DNA of 64,000 nucleotides from Streptomyces sp. NBC_00490 (GCF_036013645.1 NZ_CP107869.1:9920001-9984000); one strand, 5' to 3'; shown: positions 53,555 to 62,858, counted from the first letter of the stretch. A program made the numbers and translations. Notes: generated by a model from the sequence alone, not told the origin.

Positions 53555-54844
53555 TCAGTCCTTGCTGTCCCCGGCAGCGGCTTGTGCGCCGTGCCGTGTC
53601 GGGTCAGCTGTCGAGGGATCGAGTTCGTCGGCGGTACGGGCCCTGCGGGTGGGAGAGAACGTCAGCACGAGTGCCTGGGTGACTGCGACGGACAGTCCGA
53701 TCCACAGGGCGAAGCGATAGCTGACCTGGTCGGCGAGTACTCCGCCCAGCGGCGCCCCCACCGCTACCATCCCCCAGTTCATCGAGCGGATCGTTGCGTT
53801 CATCCGCCCTCGCAGCCGGTCGGGTGTCACCGCCTGGCGGTAGCTCATCTCCACCGGGCTCTCGATGCCGATGGCCAGAGACACGAGGAAGAAGCCGAGC
53901 GACACGGAAGCAAGCGCCCACAGTCCCCGCTCGGCCAGAACCAAAGGCAGCCAGCCGACGGCGGCGAGCAGGCGGAAGGCGATCACAGTGGCGCCGACGT
54001 CCAGCCTTCTGGCCACGCGCCCGGAGAGCGCACCGCCGACTATCACGCCGAAACTCGCGAAGGCGTAGGTGACCCCCAGACCAAACTCCCCGATCTTGAG
54101 CTGATGCAGGGCGAAGACCACGAAGACCGTGCTCACCATGCTGTTGAACAGGAGCATCGCGTGCGAGGTCAGGGCGATGGACGCCAGCGTGCGATGCCGG
54201 TAGACCCAGGCCACGCCCTCGCGCAGCTCGTTGCCCAGGCTGCGCCGTGCGCCTCGATCGGGGACAGTGTCGGGTGCCTTCACCGAAGCGAGCAGCAGGC
54301 CGGACATCAGATAGGACAGGGCGTCCACCAGCACGGCAAGCGGCGCTCCCATGATTTTGATCAGTGCTCCGGCGATCAGCGGGCCGGTCGAGCCGGCCAC
54401 CGCGTCGGCCTGTTGCAGACGGGCGTATCCCGCGCTGAGCAGCTCCTTTGGTACCAGCTGTGGCACGTACGACTGGTTGGCCGCCTCGAACAGCAAGGAC
54501 AGCACCCCGAACGCGAAGACGAACATGCACAGCGCGGTGATGCTGAGCCGATCCAGCGCATACAGCACCGGGATCACACCGAGCAGGACTGCCCTTGCGA
54601 GGTCGGTGGCGACCATCATCGGCTTGCGCCGCCAGCGGTCCACCACGACCCCGGCTATGAGCCCGAAAAGCAGATACGGAACCCAGCGGGCGGCATTGAC
54701 GATGCCGACCTCGGTGGCGGATGCGCTCAGCACCACGGCGGTAAGGATCTGCAACGCCAGCCCTGTGACCTGAGAACCGAGCGCAGACACAGCCGAGGCG
54801 GTCAAGAAGCGTACGTACCCAGGGACTTGCACCAGGCGCGGCAT
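53555..54844 (-). CDS. MFS exporter (MFS_3/EntS-like)
   Basis: The 429-residue protein has about 12 helices and starts VRFLTASAVSALGSQVTGLALQILTAVVL. VVDRWRRKPMMVATDLARAVLLG forms the motif-A loop. FEAANQSYVPQLVPKELLSAGYARLQQADAVAGSTGPLIAG is typical of the enterobactin-exporter-like branch. It probably exports a small molecule; no metabolite genes are adjacent. Confidence 0.88.
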   Translation of the reverse strand: MPRLVQVPGYVRFLTASAVSALGSQVTGLALQILTAVVLSASATEVGIVNAARWVPYLLFGLIAGVVVDRWRRKPMMVATDLARAVLLGVIPVLYALDRLSITALCMFVFAFGVLSLLFEAANQSYVPQLVPKELLSAGYARLQQADAVAGSTGPLIAGALIKIMGAPLAVLVDALSYLMSGLLLASVKAPDTVPDRGARRSLGNELREGVAWVYRHRTLASIALTSHAMLLFNSMVSTVFVVFALHQLKIGEFGLGVTYAFASFGVIVGGALSGRVARRLDVGATVIAFRLLAAVGWLPLVLAERGLWALASVSLGFFLVSLAIGIESPVEMSYRQAVTPDRLRGRMNATIRSMNWGMVAVGAPLGGVLADQVSYRFALWIGLSVAVTQALVLTFSPTRRARTADELDPSTADPTRHGAQAAAGDSKD

Positions 54845-54915
54845 GATCGGACCGTATCAGCGAAGATCACCGGCCGACGATGGCTGCGAGACCAGTGCCC
54901 CAAGGGGAGCAGGAA

Positions 54916-55257
54916 TCAAGCTCTCGGTCGGCTTGCGGGGCATCCGTCCGGGGACAAGAAGGGCGACGAGCACGGGCCGGCATCCACTGGGCAGTCCTCC
55001 AGAGACATGACCCGCTCACACCACCTGCAGTACAAGGCAGTTCGAGCACCGGCTGCGTTGAGGCGTCTCATCGCTTCCGTCGCGGCCTCGAACCATGTCT
55101 GGTCGACCACCGTCGTCGGGGCGGCTTCAAGCAGCTGCTTGCTTCGCCATGCGCTCAGCCCGGTTACTGAGCGAACCGCTTGGACAAGGTCGATCCCGCG
55201 ATCGCCGCTTGAGGACAGGAGCACGTCGAAGTCAGGATCCTCCACCATTCCCCCCAT
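54916..55257 (-). CDS. ribosomal L7/L12 C-terminal-domain-like protein with Cys tail
   Basis: The 113-residue protein matches the L7/L12 C-domain pattern: FDVLLSSSGDRGIDLVQAVRSVTGLSAWRSKQLLEAAP then FEAATEAMRRLNAAGARTALY. The N-terminal dimerisation domain is missing. A Cys-containing C-terminal extension (YCRWCERVMSLEDCPVDAG) is added. It is not the ribosomal stalk gene itself. Such paralogues are known in actinomycetes and their function is unknown. Start 55257 or 55248 are both possible. Confidence 0.75.
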   Translation of the reverse strand: MGGMVEDPDFDVLLSSSGDRGIDLVQAVRSVTGLSAWRSKQLLEAAPTTVVDQTWFEAATEAMRRLNAAGARTALYCRWCERVMSLEDCPVDAGPCSSPFLSPDGCPASRPRA

Positions 55258-55652
55258 CGGACGCAGCCGTACCGCCTGGTGGACAGACCACCACTACGCC
55301 CCATCAGGCCATGCTGCCCGGATCGGCTCTCAGGCGTCAACGTCATTGGTTCAGGGAAGGCATGAGACCGAAACTGATCGCACCTGAGCAGATCGTTCGG
55401 GCCGCTGATGAGAGTCAAGAGCTTGTGCACCCTCGCGGGGAGCTGCGAGCGATGTTGTGCCGCACCTACCCGCCCTTGAAGGCGGAGTTCGGCCGTCAGC
55501 GCCGCGGCCCGTACGGCGGGATCACCGTGTTGCGCAAGGGGCTGTGGTTCGCCGCGCAGGCCAGGGTCCGGAGGTTCCCCTTTCCCGGCGATCTGTTGAC
55601 CGGGTGTACGCGGCAAGGTGCTTGACCTTGCCACTGGCGGCAGGGTTGAACG
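55258..55652. other. intergenic region, no recognised gene
   Basis: A plus-strand frame (55362-55625) begins MRPKLIAPEQIVRAADESQE but ends in a low-complexity, compositionally poor tail. It has no recognised domain and may be a remnant. Confidence 0.35.
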
Positions 55653-56420
55653 ATGTCCGGCATGAACAGCATCGCACCGCAGAGCAGCAGAACCGTCGTC
55701 GTCACGGGAGCCGGCACCGGGATCGGCCGGGGCATCGCTCGTGCTTTCGCCGCCGAGGGCGCGCACGTAGTGGCGATCGGGCGGCGGGTCGAGCCGCTCA
55801 AAGAGACCGCTGCCGACAACGACCGGATCATGGCGCTGCCCGTCGACATCACCGCCGAGAGTGCGCCCGAGCAGATCATCCAGACTGTGTGGGAGACATA
55901 CGGCCGATTGGACGTGCTGGTCAACAACGCCGGCATCGTGAGCAGCGGAGCCCTCGGCACGCTGACGCTGGAGATGATCAAGACTCAGCTCTCCACGAAC
56001 CTCGTCGCCCCCACTCTGCTGGCCCAGGCCGCGCTGCCGCTCTTGGAGACGTCTGGCGGAGTGATCGTCAATGTCACTACGTCGGTGGGACAGCGGGCGT
56101 GGCCCGGCAACTCGGTCTACGCGGCGACCAAGACCGCCTTGGAACTGCTGACCCGCAGTTGGGCGGTCGAGCTGGCGCCCCGCGGCGTCCGGGTGGTGGC
56201 GGTCGCCCCCGGCGCGATCGCGACGCCCATTGGCGAGCACCAGGGCCTGACACCGGAGCGGATGGCCGCACTGCGGGAGTGGCAACTGGCGCACACCCCG
56301 CTGGCCCGGATCGGCCGACCCGAGGAGGTGGCCTGGGCGGTCACCCAACTTGCCGCACCGGCGGCGTCGTTCATCACCGGAGTGGTACTCCCCGTGGACG
56401 GCGGAGCGGTGGTGGCGTGA
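55653..56420 (+). CDS. SDR-family oxidoreductase
   Basis: The 255-residue classical SDR has TGAGTGIG at residues 15-22 and NNAG near residue 92. The catalytic Ser is in NVTTSVGQ, with YAATKTALE supplying Tyr and Lys near residue 155. The C-terminal PVDGGAVV is family-typical. Substrate unknown. A MerR-family regulator starts 26 nt downstream on the same strand, suggesting a regulated pair. Confidence 0.92.
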   Translation: MSGMNSIAPQSSRTVVVTGAGTGIGRGIARAFAAEGAHVVAIGRRVEPLKETAADNDRIMALPVDITAESAPEQIIQTVWETYGRLDVLVNNAGIVSSGALGTLTLEMIKTQLSTNLVAPTLLAQAALPLLETSGGVIVNVTTSVGQRAWPGNSVYAATKTALELLTRSWAVELAPRGVRVVAVAPGAIATPIGEHQGLTPERMAALREWQLAHTPLARIGRPEEVAWAVTQLAAPAASFITGVVLPVDGGAVVA

Positions 56421-56446
56421 TAGGAGTGGCCCGGGAGGTGGAAGGG

Positions 56447-56818
56447 ATGCGGATCGGTGAGGTGGCCAGGGCAACGGGGACGACCGCTCGTGCGCTGCGG
56501 CACTACGAGCAGGCCGGGCTGATCTCCTCGGAGCGCGCCGTGAACGGCTACCGCGTCTATGACGAGCGGGCCCTGGTGCGGGTCCGCAACATCCGCTACC
56601 TGCTGGCGGCCGGGCTCACCCTGGAGGACGTACGCGTGTTCGTGCTGTGCCTGGAGGGTGATGTGGCTGCCGCACCGCCCTCTATCGAGGGCCTACGGGT
56701 CGCGCGGGAACGGCTGGCTGTCCTCAACGAACGCATCGCCGCCCAGACCGAGGCCCGCGACCGGCTGGAATCGGCACTCCGGGAGAAGACCGGCGATCGG
56801 ATCCGCCCAGTGGCCTGA
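56447..56818 (+). CDS. MerR-family transcriptional regulator
   Basis: The 123-residue protein has the MerR winged HTH (MRIGEVARATGTTARALRHYEQAGLI, SSERAVNGYRVYDE) and a coiled-coil dimerisation helix (RVARERLAVLNERIAAQTEARDRLESAL). There is no effector domain, as in short MerR sensors. ATG 56447 lies after GGGAGGTGGAAGG. Confidence 0.9.
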   Translation: MRIGEVARATGTTARALRHYEQAGLISSERAVNGYRVYDERALVRVRNIRYLLAAGLTLEDVRVFVLCLEGDVAAAPPSIEGLRVARERLAVLNERIAAQTEARDRLESALREKTGDRIRPVA

Positions 56819-57159
56819 CCAGGTGTCTCACTGCCGGGGGCGAAGAATGGGCGGAACAAGAGGAGGCACCCCCGACTGGACAGGGTCTCGGCCAATCACC
56901 AGCGGAACACTGGGTACGTCATCCGCCGGCCGAACATGCTCGCGTTCGGCGTCCGGCCGGTAGAGGCGGGCCGGATGACGACGTGCGACTCCGCCGAGTT
57001 CCGTCTGTCTGGGCTTCTCGAACTGCTCGCGGCCCTCCGGCCAATGACTCGGCCGCTGTCGACACGCTGCGATCGGCCTTGACCGAGGCCCTGCCGAGTG
57101 CGGGCGGGCTTAGCGCGGGCGGGCTTAACGACGAACACGGGTCGGGCCCGCCGGCCACG
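56819..57159. other. unassigned region before the reductase remnant
   Basis: Between the MerR gene and the MOSC-like remnant no reading frame is convincing. A degenerate MOSC N-terminus could be expected here, but I cannot identify one. Confidence 0.35.
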
Positions 57160-58329
57160 GTCCCGCGCATCCTCGCCCGCCACTTCGGACACCTCCACTG
57201 CGGGGCCTACGCTCAGGTCAGGACGCCGGGAAGCCTCCAGATCGGCGACCATGCGTACCTCGGCCCACGCCGCGCGCTCACCTACGCGAGCCAGCGACTG
57301 AGCCAGAAGGAAATGGCGTCGGCACCACGGATGGCCAGGGTGACCTCGGTGACCCAGCCGACCGCCGCCACCACGAGCATCGAGTTCGAGGACCCGAGCC
57401 CCGCGCTGGCGGCGGCACGGCCCGGCCAGTACCTGCGGGTGCACCGCACGGACCTGGACGATCCGGGATGGCGCAACTACACCATCAGCCGCACCGGCGT
57501 GGGACCCGCACGCATCACCGCGGAGCACCGCGAGGACGGCGTCGTGTCACCGTGGCTGGCCGCCGTTCGCGAGGACGAAAAGGGCCTCGTCACCAGCCCC
57601 GTTCGGGGATGCCGTCATCGACACGGAGGAGAACCGCCCCCTCCTCGTCCTGACAGCCGGCATCCGCACCACTCCGGCGCTCGACATGGCCCACGCCCTG
57701 GCGGCCGCCCGCAGCGAACGCCCGGTGGACTTCGTGCACGTCATCCGCGACAGCGAAAGCCTTCCGCACTGGGACGAACTTCAGCAAGCCGCTGCCCAGT
57801 TGAGCCGAGCCCGCCTGCACCTGTACGTGACCGGGCCCCGGCCCGAGGACACCGCAGTGGAACACAGCCCCGGACGTCCTGACGGCACTCGCATCGCCGA
57901 CATCCTGACCGATCCGGCCTCCACCGAGGTCCACATGTGCGGGCCGCCCGGTTCGTGACGGACATGAGGTCGGCCATACCGGCCGCGGGGGTGCCTGCGA
58001 ACGCGATCCGGTACGACGCCTTCTACTCACCGAGGACCGCGGACAGCACCCCCCGCCCGGCACCGCATGCGGGACCCTTCCAGGTCACCTAGCGGCCATC
58101 GGGGGTGACCGCCAAGTGGAATCCCGAGTCGGGAACACTCCTCGACCTGGCGCAGGACCAGGGACTCACACTCCCCGCCAGTTGCCGTGCCGGGGTATGC
58201 GGAACGTGCGCGGCAACCGTCCATGGCCAGACGGCCTACCTTGTCGACCCGCTCGTGGAGCCCCGGGACGGGCAGGCCCTGCTCTGCAGCTCGGTTCCGG
58301 CAGCGGATCTCGTAGTCGAAGAGAACTGA
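57160..58329 (+). pseudogene. decayed MOSC-FAD-NAD-2Fe2S reductase
   Basis: Four domains of a phthalate-dioxygenase-reductase-type fusion occur in order but in different frames. A MOSC-like end (GAYAQVRTPGSLQIGDHAYL) comes first. The FAD domain follows with RNYTIS near 57475, then an NAD domain with LTAGIRTTPALDM and TEVHMCGP. The last is a 2Fe2S ferredoxin domain with CRAGVCGTCA and LLCSS. An extra base near 57603 shifts the frame, a missing base near 57945 shifts it back, and TAG at 58090-58092 precedes the ferredoxin domain. No functional reductase can be made. Confidence 0.75.
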
Positions 58330-58439
58330 CAGACCTCGTGCTCAAGGACTACAAGGACGGTGTCGTGATGGACCGTCATGTCAACGCGCGCATGAGGTCC
58401 CCCTTCAGGAGTCGAGATGCGTGCGGTCCTTGATCCATT

Positions 58440-58606
58440 GGGGAGGCCGCCTGCCGACAGCCGAGATGCTTCAGTTCTGCGCCGACCACACCATCGCCGC
58501 TGACATCGAACTACTCCTGTCGTCACAGGTGGACACGGCACTCGACCGCCTCCTGCGAAACGACGTCCGCTACCGCTTCGTGCTCGACATGTCCGACCTG
58601 GACTGA
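58440..58606 (+). pseudogene. C-terminal remnant of a zinc alcohol dehydrogenase
   Basis: Translation gives GGRLPTAEMLQFCADHTIAA then DTALDRLLRNDVRYRFVLDM, the characteristic end of cinnamyl-alcohol-type zinc dehydrogenases. About 55 residues survive from a protein of roughly 350. It lies directly after the ferredoxin-domain remnant. Confidence 0.6.
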
Positions 58607-58615
58607 AGAGACGGT

Positions 58616-58640
58616 GGGCCGGGCCGGGCCGGGCCGGGCC
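58616..58640. repeat. GGGCC microsatellite
   Basis: Five tandem GGGCC units follow the alcohol dehydrogenase fragment by 9 nt and precede the xanthine-dehydrogenase-like fragment. Confidence 0.75.
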
Positions 58641-58769
58641 GTGGCGTGCGGGCCGGGCAACGCACGCGCATGGCTCGGCACTTCTGCGGCGCGCGAAGGT
58701 GCCGCAGGTCGAGACCGTCGTCGGATCGGAAACGCGGCTCGGCCGGATCATGCTCGATGCCCAGCGGTG

Positions 58770-58957
58770 GGTGAAGGCCGCCTCCGGTGTGCCGTTCTGC
58801 GACGTGAAGGTCGATGCCGAGACCGGCGAGACGTGGGTGCCGAGGTAGGTCGGGGTGTTCGACATCGGCACCGTGATGGGCCTGGGCCTGGCGATGGTGG
58901 AGGAGACGCTCGTCGACCCGCGCAACGGGCGATCATGAACCCCCGCCTGGCCGAAGT
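58770..58957 (+). pseudogene. remnant of xanthine-dehydrogenase-family molybdopterin subunit
   Basis: The surviving stretch reads SGVPFCDVKVDAETGETWVP, then an in-frame TAG at 58846-58848. VGVFDIGTVMGLGLAMVEET follows directly, omitting the residues normally between these motifs. Another frame change near 58933 leads to IMNPRLAEVL. This is the C-terminal active-site region of XDH/CO-dehydrogenase-type large subunits. It ends abruptly where the IS5-like sequence begins. Confidence 0.6.
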
Positions 58958-59060
58958 ACTCAGAACTCCCGCGAGGCGTGGGTGACGGTGGCGTCCGCCT
59001 TCACCGACTGTGAGTCCACGACCGTGGCACTTGGCTCAACGGGTGGCAGTAGGCGCTTGT
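58958..59060 (-). mobile_element. IS5-family transposase remnant
   Basis: On the minus strand these bases encode VVDSQSVKADATVTHASREF, matching the DSQSVK block that carries the first catalytic Asp of IS5-type transposases. Nothing else of the element remains. It abuts the truncated XDH fragment on one side and is fused in frame to the ATPase gene on the other. Confidence 0.6.
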
Positions 59061-61134
59061 CGCGGAGGACGTTGCCCTGCGGTACCGCGCTGGTCTCACT
59101 CCTCCGGTGTGGATCTGTGGCCGGCTGGCGCAGCAGCAGTTGTTCGATGAGGCGTTCCTTGGCCAGGGCAAGGTGCCGCCGGTAGGTGCCGTAGGGCACC
59201 CCGAGTCGACGGGCGGCGGCCCTGTGGGTGCGGGAAGCCGTGATGTACGTCGTGGTGAGGGCCTCGTGGGCTTTGACGCCCGCCGGGTCGATCTGTATCG
59301 CGTCGAGCGCGGTGGTGATGGCGCCGCGCAGGTCCGCGGCCGGGTCGGGTGAGCCCGGCGCCACGAGACGGGAGCGCAGCAGGACGCTGGTCGCGAATTC
59401 GCGCGGCGTGTGCCAGCTGCGCAGCGCCTCGAGTACGCCTTCCTCGAACGCGGCGCGCGGCAGCTGATCGCCCGGGCCGCTCGCGGAGGCGATTGCGGGC
59501 CATGTCGCCAGGGGCATGACCGCGGTGCGCGCCCGGTCTTGCACCCACTGTTCCACCGCTTGCCGTCGCCAGTCCCGGCCGAAGACATGCTGTCGCAGGC
59601 CGCCGACGTCCACGGCCGCGACCTCCGGCATCCCGGCCTCGGCGAGGTAGCGCCCCCACAGGTCGGCGTCTTCGAAGACGGTGAAGGTGACCGCGCGTCC
59701 GTGGATCCTCATCTCTTCGGCGAGGGTGCGCCGGCTGATGAGTTCTATCAGGGGCGAGGGCCGCTGGCCCCCGCCGGGCTGCACCGCGAAGCGGCGGATG
59801 CCCAGGTGCTCGCCCGGTCCCAGGGGTGCGGCCGTCTCCACGAGGTCCCAGACCGCTGCGATGACCGGGTCCTCGGCGCGGTCCTCGGGCAGCGGTGCGT
59901 CCAGCCGCAGGATGGCCATGAACGAAACAGGTGTGGTGGAGCCGGTGTAGCGGTGGACGCGGAAGGCCTCCGGCTGGCGGCGCAGCCAGTGCGCGACCGC
60001 GGCTGCCGATGCCGGGCCTTCGGCTTCCTCGGCCATGCGCAGCACGGCGGGTGCGTCGTCGGTCCGGAGTGGAGTGTCCTCGATGTGAGGGTGCGTCCGG
60101 TAGTTGTACAGGTTGTCCGGGCCGCCGTGGTCGCGGAAGAGGAACATCCATTCCGCGACTCGTAAGAGCGCGTCGTCGGCGGTGGCGGAGCGTACGGCTT
60201 CCAGGCCGGCGAGGGAGATGCGGGCGCGGATGTCGTCGTAGCGCTCGGGGTCCCGCCAGCGCAGGTCGGCCTCGAGGGTGGCCCGCACCGCGTCGTGCGG
60301 GTGCAGCCCTTCCGGCGTGATCTCGATGTAGGGCAGCTGGCGCAGCCAGGGGAACACCGTATTGGTGTCCTCGTCACCCAGTACCGCGCGCAGCAGGGGC
60401 TCGCGGGTGACATAGGTCTGTGCGACGACTTCGAGGGCACGTCGATGGAGGGAGCTGGGCAGGTCGCCGACCAGCCGCTCGACCAGGGTCGTCAGGGTGT
60501 CGCCGGTGGGGTACCACGGCGCGCCGGGCGCGGCCGGGGGCACGGAGGCGGCCAGTGAGAGGGCAAGCGGGCTGCCTCCCGCGAAGGCGACGAAGGCGCC
60601 CCGCTGCTCGGCGGGAACACCTCTGGCGGCGAGCAGGGCGTCGGACTCGGCGGGATCGAGCGGCCGTACGGGCAGTGCGGTGAACAGTTGCGCCCACCCG
60701 GGGTCCACCGACCATTCGGCGTCGGGGGCGGTCCTGCCTGCCACCACCACGATCGCCTGGTCGGCGAGCCTCAACAGGAAGGTCTCGCGCAGCCACGCCT
60801 CAAGGGGCTGAGACTGCTCGAAGGTGTCGATGAGCAGCACCGTGCCGGGTTCGGTGCACGCCGGGGCGGCGGCCTCCTCCAGCCTGCGCGGGTCGGCGTC
60901 GAGGAACCGTCCGTCCACGTGGACCACGCGGCGGCCCGCGAGTTCCGCCTGCTGGGCGGCGTAGCGCACCAGCGAGGACTTGCCGATGCCGCCGGGGCCG
61001 TGCAGGTAGGCGACGAGCGGAGCGTGCGCCGCCCCCGACAGCATCAGGTCGAGCACTGCCCGCTCCGGCTCCCTGCCCACCAGCGCCCCGGCTCGTGCCG
61101 CGGCCAGCCGGTCCGCCAGTCCCGCCGCTCCCAA
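58960..61134 (-). CDS. AAA-type ATPase/winged-helix regulator with transposase-derived tail
   Basis: The 724-residue protein has an AAA ATPase domain: ALVGREPERAVLDL, Walker A LHGPGGIGKSSLV near residue 50 and Walker B TVLLIDTFEQ near 99. GGSPLALSLAASV is the STAND/LuxR-type sensor. A long helical and alpha/beta middle with no recognised domain follows, then a C-terminal helix-turn-helix (AAARRLGVPYGTYRRHLALA near 680). The last 30 or so residues come from an IS5-like fragment and are not native. Start TTG 61134 follows AAAGGA. It probably senses a signal and regulates transcription. Confidence 0.82.
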   Translation of the reverse strand: MGAAGLADRLAAARAGALVGREPERAVLDLMLSGAAHAPLVAYLHGPGGIGKSSLVRYAAQQAELAGRRVVHVDGRFLDADPRRLEEAAAPACTEPGTVLLIDTFEQSQPLEAWLRETFLLRLADQAIVVVAGRTAPDAEWSVDPGWAQLFTALPVRPLDPAESDALLAARGVPAEQRGAFVAFAGGSPLALSLAASVPPAAPGAPWYPTGDTLTTLVERLVGDLPSSLHRRALEVVAQTYVTREPLLRAVLGDEDTNTVFPWLRQLPYIEITPEGLHPHDAVRATLEADLRWRDPERYDDIRARISLAGLEAVRSATADDALLRVAEWMFLFRDHGGPDNLYNYRTHPHIEDTPLRTDDAPAVLRMAEEAEGPASAAAVAHWLRRQPEAFRVHRYTGSTTPVSFMAILRLDAPLPEDRAEDPVIAAVWDLVETAAPLGPGEHLGIRRFAVQPGGGQRPSPLIELISRRTLAEEMRIHGRAVTFTVFEDADLWGRYLAEAGMPEVAAVDVGGLRQHVFGRDWRRQAVEQWVQDRARTAVMPLATWPAIASASGPGDQLPRAAFEEGVLEALRSWHTPREFATSVLLRSRLVAPGSPDPAADLRGAITTALDAIQIDPAGVKAHEALTTTYITASRTHRAAARRLGVPYGTYRRHLALAKERLIEQLLLRQPATDPHRRSETSAVPQGNVLRDKRLLPPVEPSATVVDSQSVKADATVTHASREF

Positions 61135-61386
61135 TCCGAGTTCCTTTCGTCAGGCCCATTCTGCCGTCGAAGATCGGTGTGGTGAAGCGCTTTCTACGTG
61201 AGTGGTGCCGAGCACTGGCGAGCATCCCGGGAGAGGAGGCGCTACTCGGATGTGTGCGGCATCGACTCGATGTCGTCCGGGCGTTACGCGCCTCAGTCCC
61301 TGTCCTCGGCGCGCGCGTCACTTCCGTTTGGTTCGGCGTCGAGCGGGACGTGTCGTCGCCCCCGCTGCGTGGCCTGGCTCGAGTCC

Positions 61387-61890
61387 TTATGCTCCGCCTT
61401 TGCGGCGGCGAGGCGCGGCCGAGCGGGACGGCATCGAGCGCATGTGGTCGCGCACCGGCGCCAGCAGGCCGGCGAGAGCTTCGACGTCGTCGCGCGAAAG
61501 CGGCTCGAACAGCAGGCCGCTGACCACCTCGATGTGGCCCGGCAGCACCTTCGCAAGCAGCTCACGCCCGGCGTCGGTGAGGGTGACGGTGATGCTGCGT
61601 TCGTCGTCCGGTGAGGGAGCGCGGACGACCAGACCCTCCTTCTGGAGCAGATCCACCTGGTAGGTCAGGCCGCTGCGGCTGTAGACGACGCCGTCGGCCA
61701 GGTCGGTCATGCGGTGACTGCCCGTCGGGGAGTCACCGAGGCGGGCCAGCAGCTGGAACTGCACGTAGCTGAGATCGCCGGCCTCGCGCAGCTGCTGCTC
61801 GACCGCGTGCCGGAGCAGGCTGGTCACCTCGATGAGGTCGAAGTAGGCGCCGAGTTGCACGGGGTTGAGCGACGGCGGTGAATCAGGCAT
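61387..61890 (-). CDS. MarR-family regulator, cysteine-free
   Basis: The 167-residue MarR protein has the dimerisation helix (FDLIEVTSLLRHAVEQQL) and recognition region (MTDLADGVVYSRSGLTYQVDLLQKEGLV). The wing is VRAPSPDDERSITVTLT. It contains no Cys, so it cannot use thiol oxidation like YodB or OhrR; a bound ligand is more likely. The palindrome GCTTCGAATTCGAAGC lies 14 nt before its ATG, implying autoregulation. The same sites precede the quinone oxidoreductase gene. Confidence 0.92.
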   Translation of the reverse strand: MPDSPPSLNPVQLGAYFDLIEVTSLLRHAVEQQLREAGDLSYVQFQLLARLGDSPTGSHRMTDLADGVVYSRSGLTYQVDLLQKEGLVVRAPSPDDERSITVTLTDAGRELLAKVLPGHIEVVSGLLFEPLSRDDVEALAGLLAPVRDHMRSMPSRSAAPRRRKGGA

Positions 61891-62273
61891 GACCGAAGTC
61901 TACTGCTTCGAATTCGAAGCGTGTGGCGTGGCGCCGTCCAGCCGCCCCAAGCGGAGCTGGAACTGGATTCCTCCGCGAGTTCCGCTGGCCGCCCCGGCAG
62001 GTGGATCGGACGGGCGCGAGGGTCGCCCGGCCCGATGTGGTGACCTCGTGAGCGCACGGTGTGGGCAGTGTTGGGCCCGACTGAGCACCGCAGAACGTGG
62101 AGTTCGAACAGTGCCGCGGCACAGGGTTACGAACAGAAGGGCGGCGCCGCCGCCCACGTATCCCGAGGACCGGCCATGAACATCCCATGCCTCGCGCAAC
62201 GTCGTCCTCGGCCTTCCCCGGTGACGGTACGACAGCCCGGCCGCAGCGCACAAGCCATGCACACGATGCCGGG
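61891..62273. other. divergent promoter region of the MarR locus
   Basis: The only recognised element is the MarR palindrome at 61905-61920. No convincing gene is present in the remaining 350 nt. Confidence 0.5.
61905..61920. promoter_or_regulatory. MarR operator, palindrome copy 1
   Basis: GCTTCGAATTCGAAGC is a perfect 16-bp palindrome 14 nt upstream of the MarR start codon. Copies 2 and 3 occur about 950 nt away before the quinone oxidoreductase gene. Confidence 0.85.
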
Positions 62274-62848
62274 ATGACCGCCGCAGCGTGGAGCCCGGTG
62301 TCCCTGGCGGTCCTGTGCGCCGGCGTCGGTTACGGGCGCTCGACGCGCCTGCTCGCGGACTGGGTTGCGGAGGCGGTGTGCCGGTCCCTGGCGGCCGGGG
62401 GTGCGCGCGCCGAGGTGGAGGTGCTGGAGCTGTACCGGCTGGCGGCCGACCTCGCCCAGTGCTCCGCCCAGGGTCGCGCCAGCCTCGACCTGCGGGAGGC
62501 GATCGCGGCGGTCGTGACAGCGGACGGCTGGTGGTGGCGACCCCGGTGCTCGGCGCGTCTCCGGGCGAGGGGTTCGACTCGTTCTTCGCCGTTCTCGGGG
62601 ACAAAGTCCTGTCCGGCATGCCGGTGCTGTTGGCGCTCGACAGCGGCTCCGACCGGCAGCCGTCCGACCTTGCGCAGGTGATGCGCACGCGCCTGACCGG
62701 CGTGCACGCCGAACCCGGGCTCACGGTCGTCGTCGCGGGCCCCGCCGACTGGCCGAGCACGGTTGGCGGCGACGCGGGGCGGCTGCGCGCTGGCATCGAC
62801 CGGGCCGCCGTCGAGCTCGCCACGGCGATGCGCTCTCGTCGGCGGTGA
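62274..62848 (+). pseudogene. FMN reductase (CE1759-like) with single-base deletion
   Basis: The start frame encodes LAVLCAGVGYGRSTRLLADW, ELYRLAADLAQCS and EAIAAVVTADG. Near 62531 a missing base forces a shift, after which VVATPVLGASPGEGFDSFFA and the remaining FMN-reductase segments continue in the next frame. The combined product matches NADPH-dependent FMN reductases of the flavodoxin-like superfamily. As read it is inactive. A sequencing error is possible because the lesion is a single base in a GC-rich run. Confidence 0.75.
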
Positions 62849-62858
62849 CCGACCACTT

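Noticed and set aside
53582..55387. 601-codon plus-strand frame opposite the MFS exporter
   Set aside because: His/Gln/Arg-rich antisense shadow; the opposite frame encodes a clear MFS protein.
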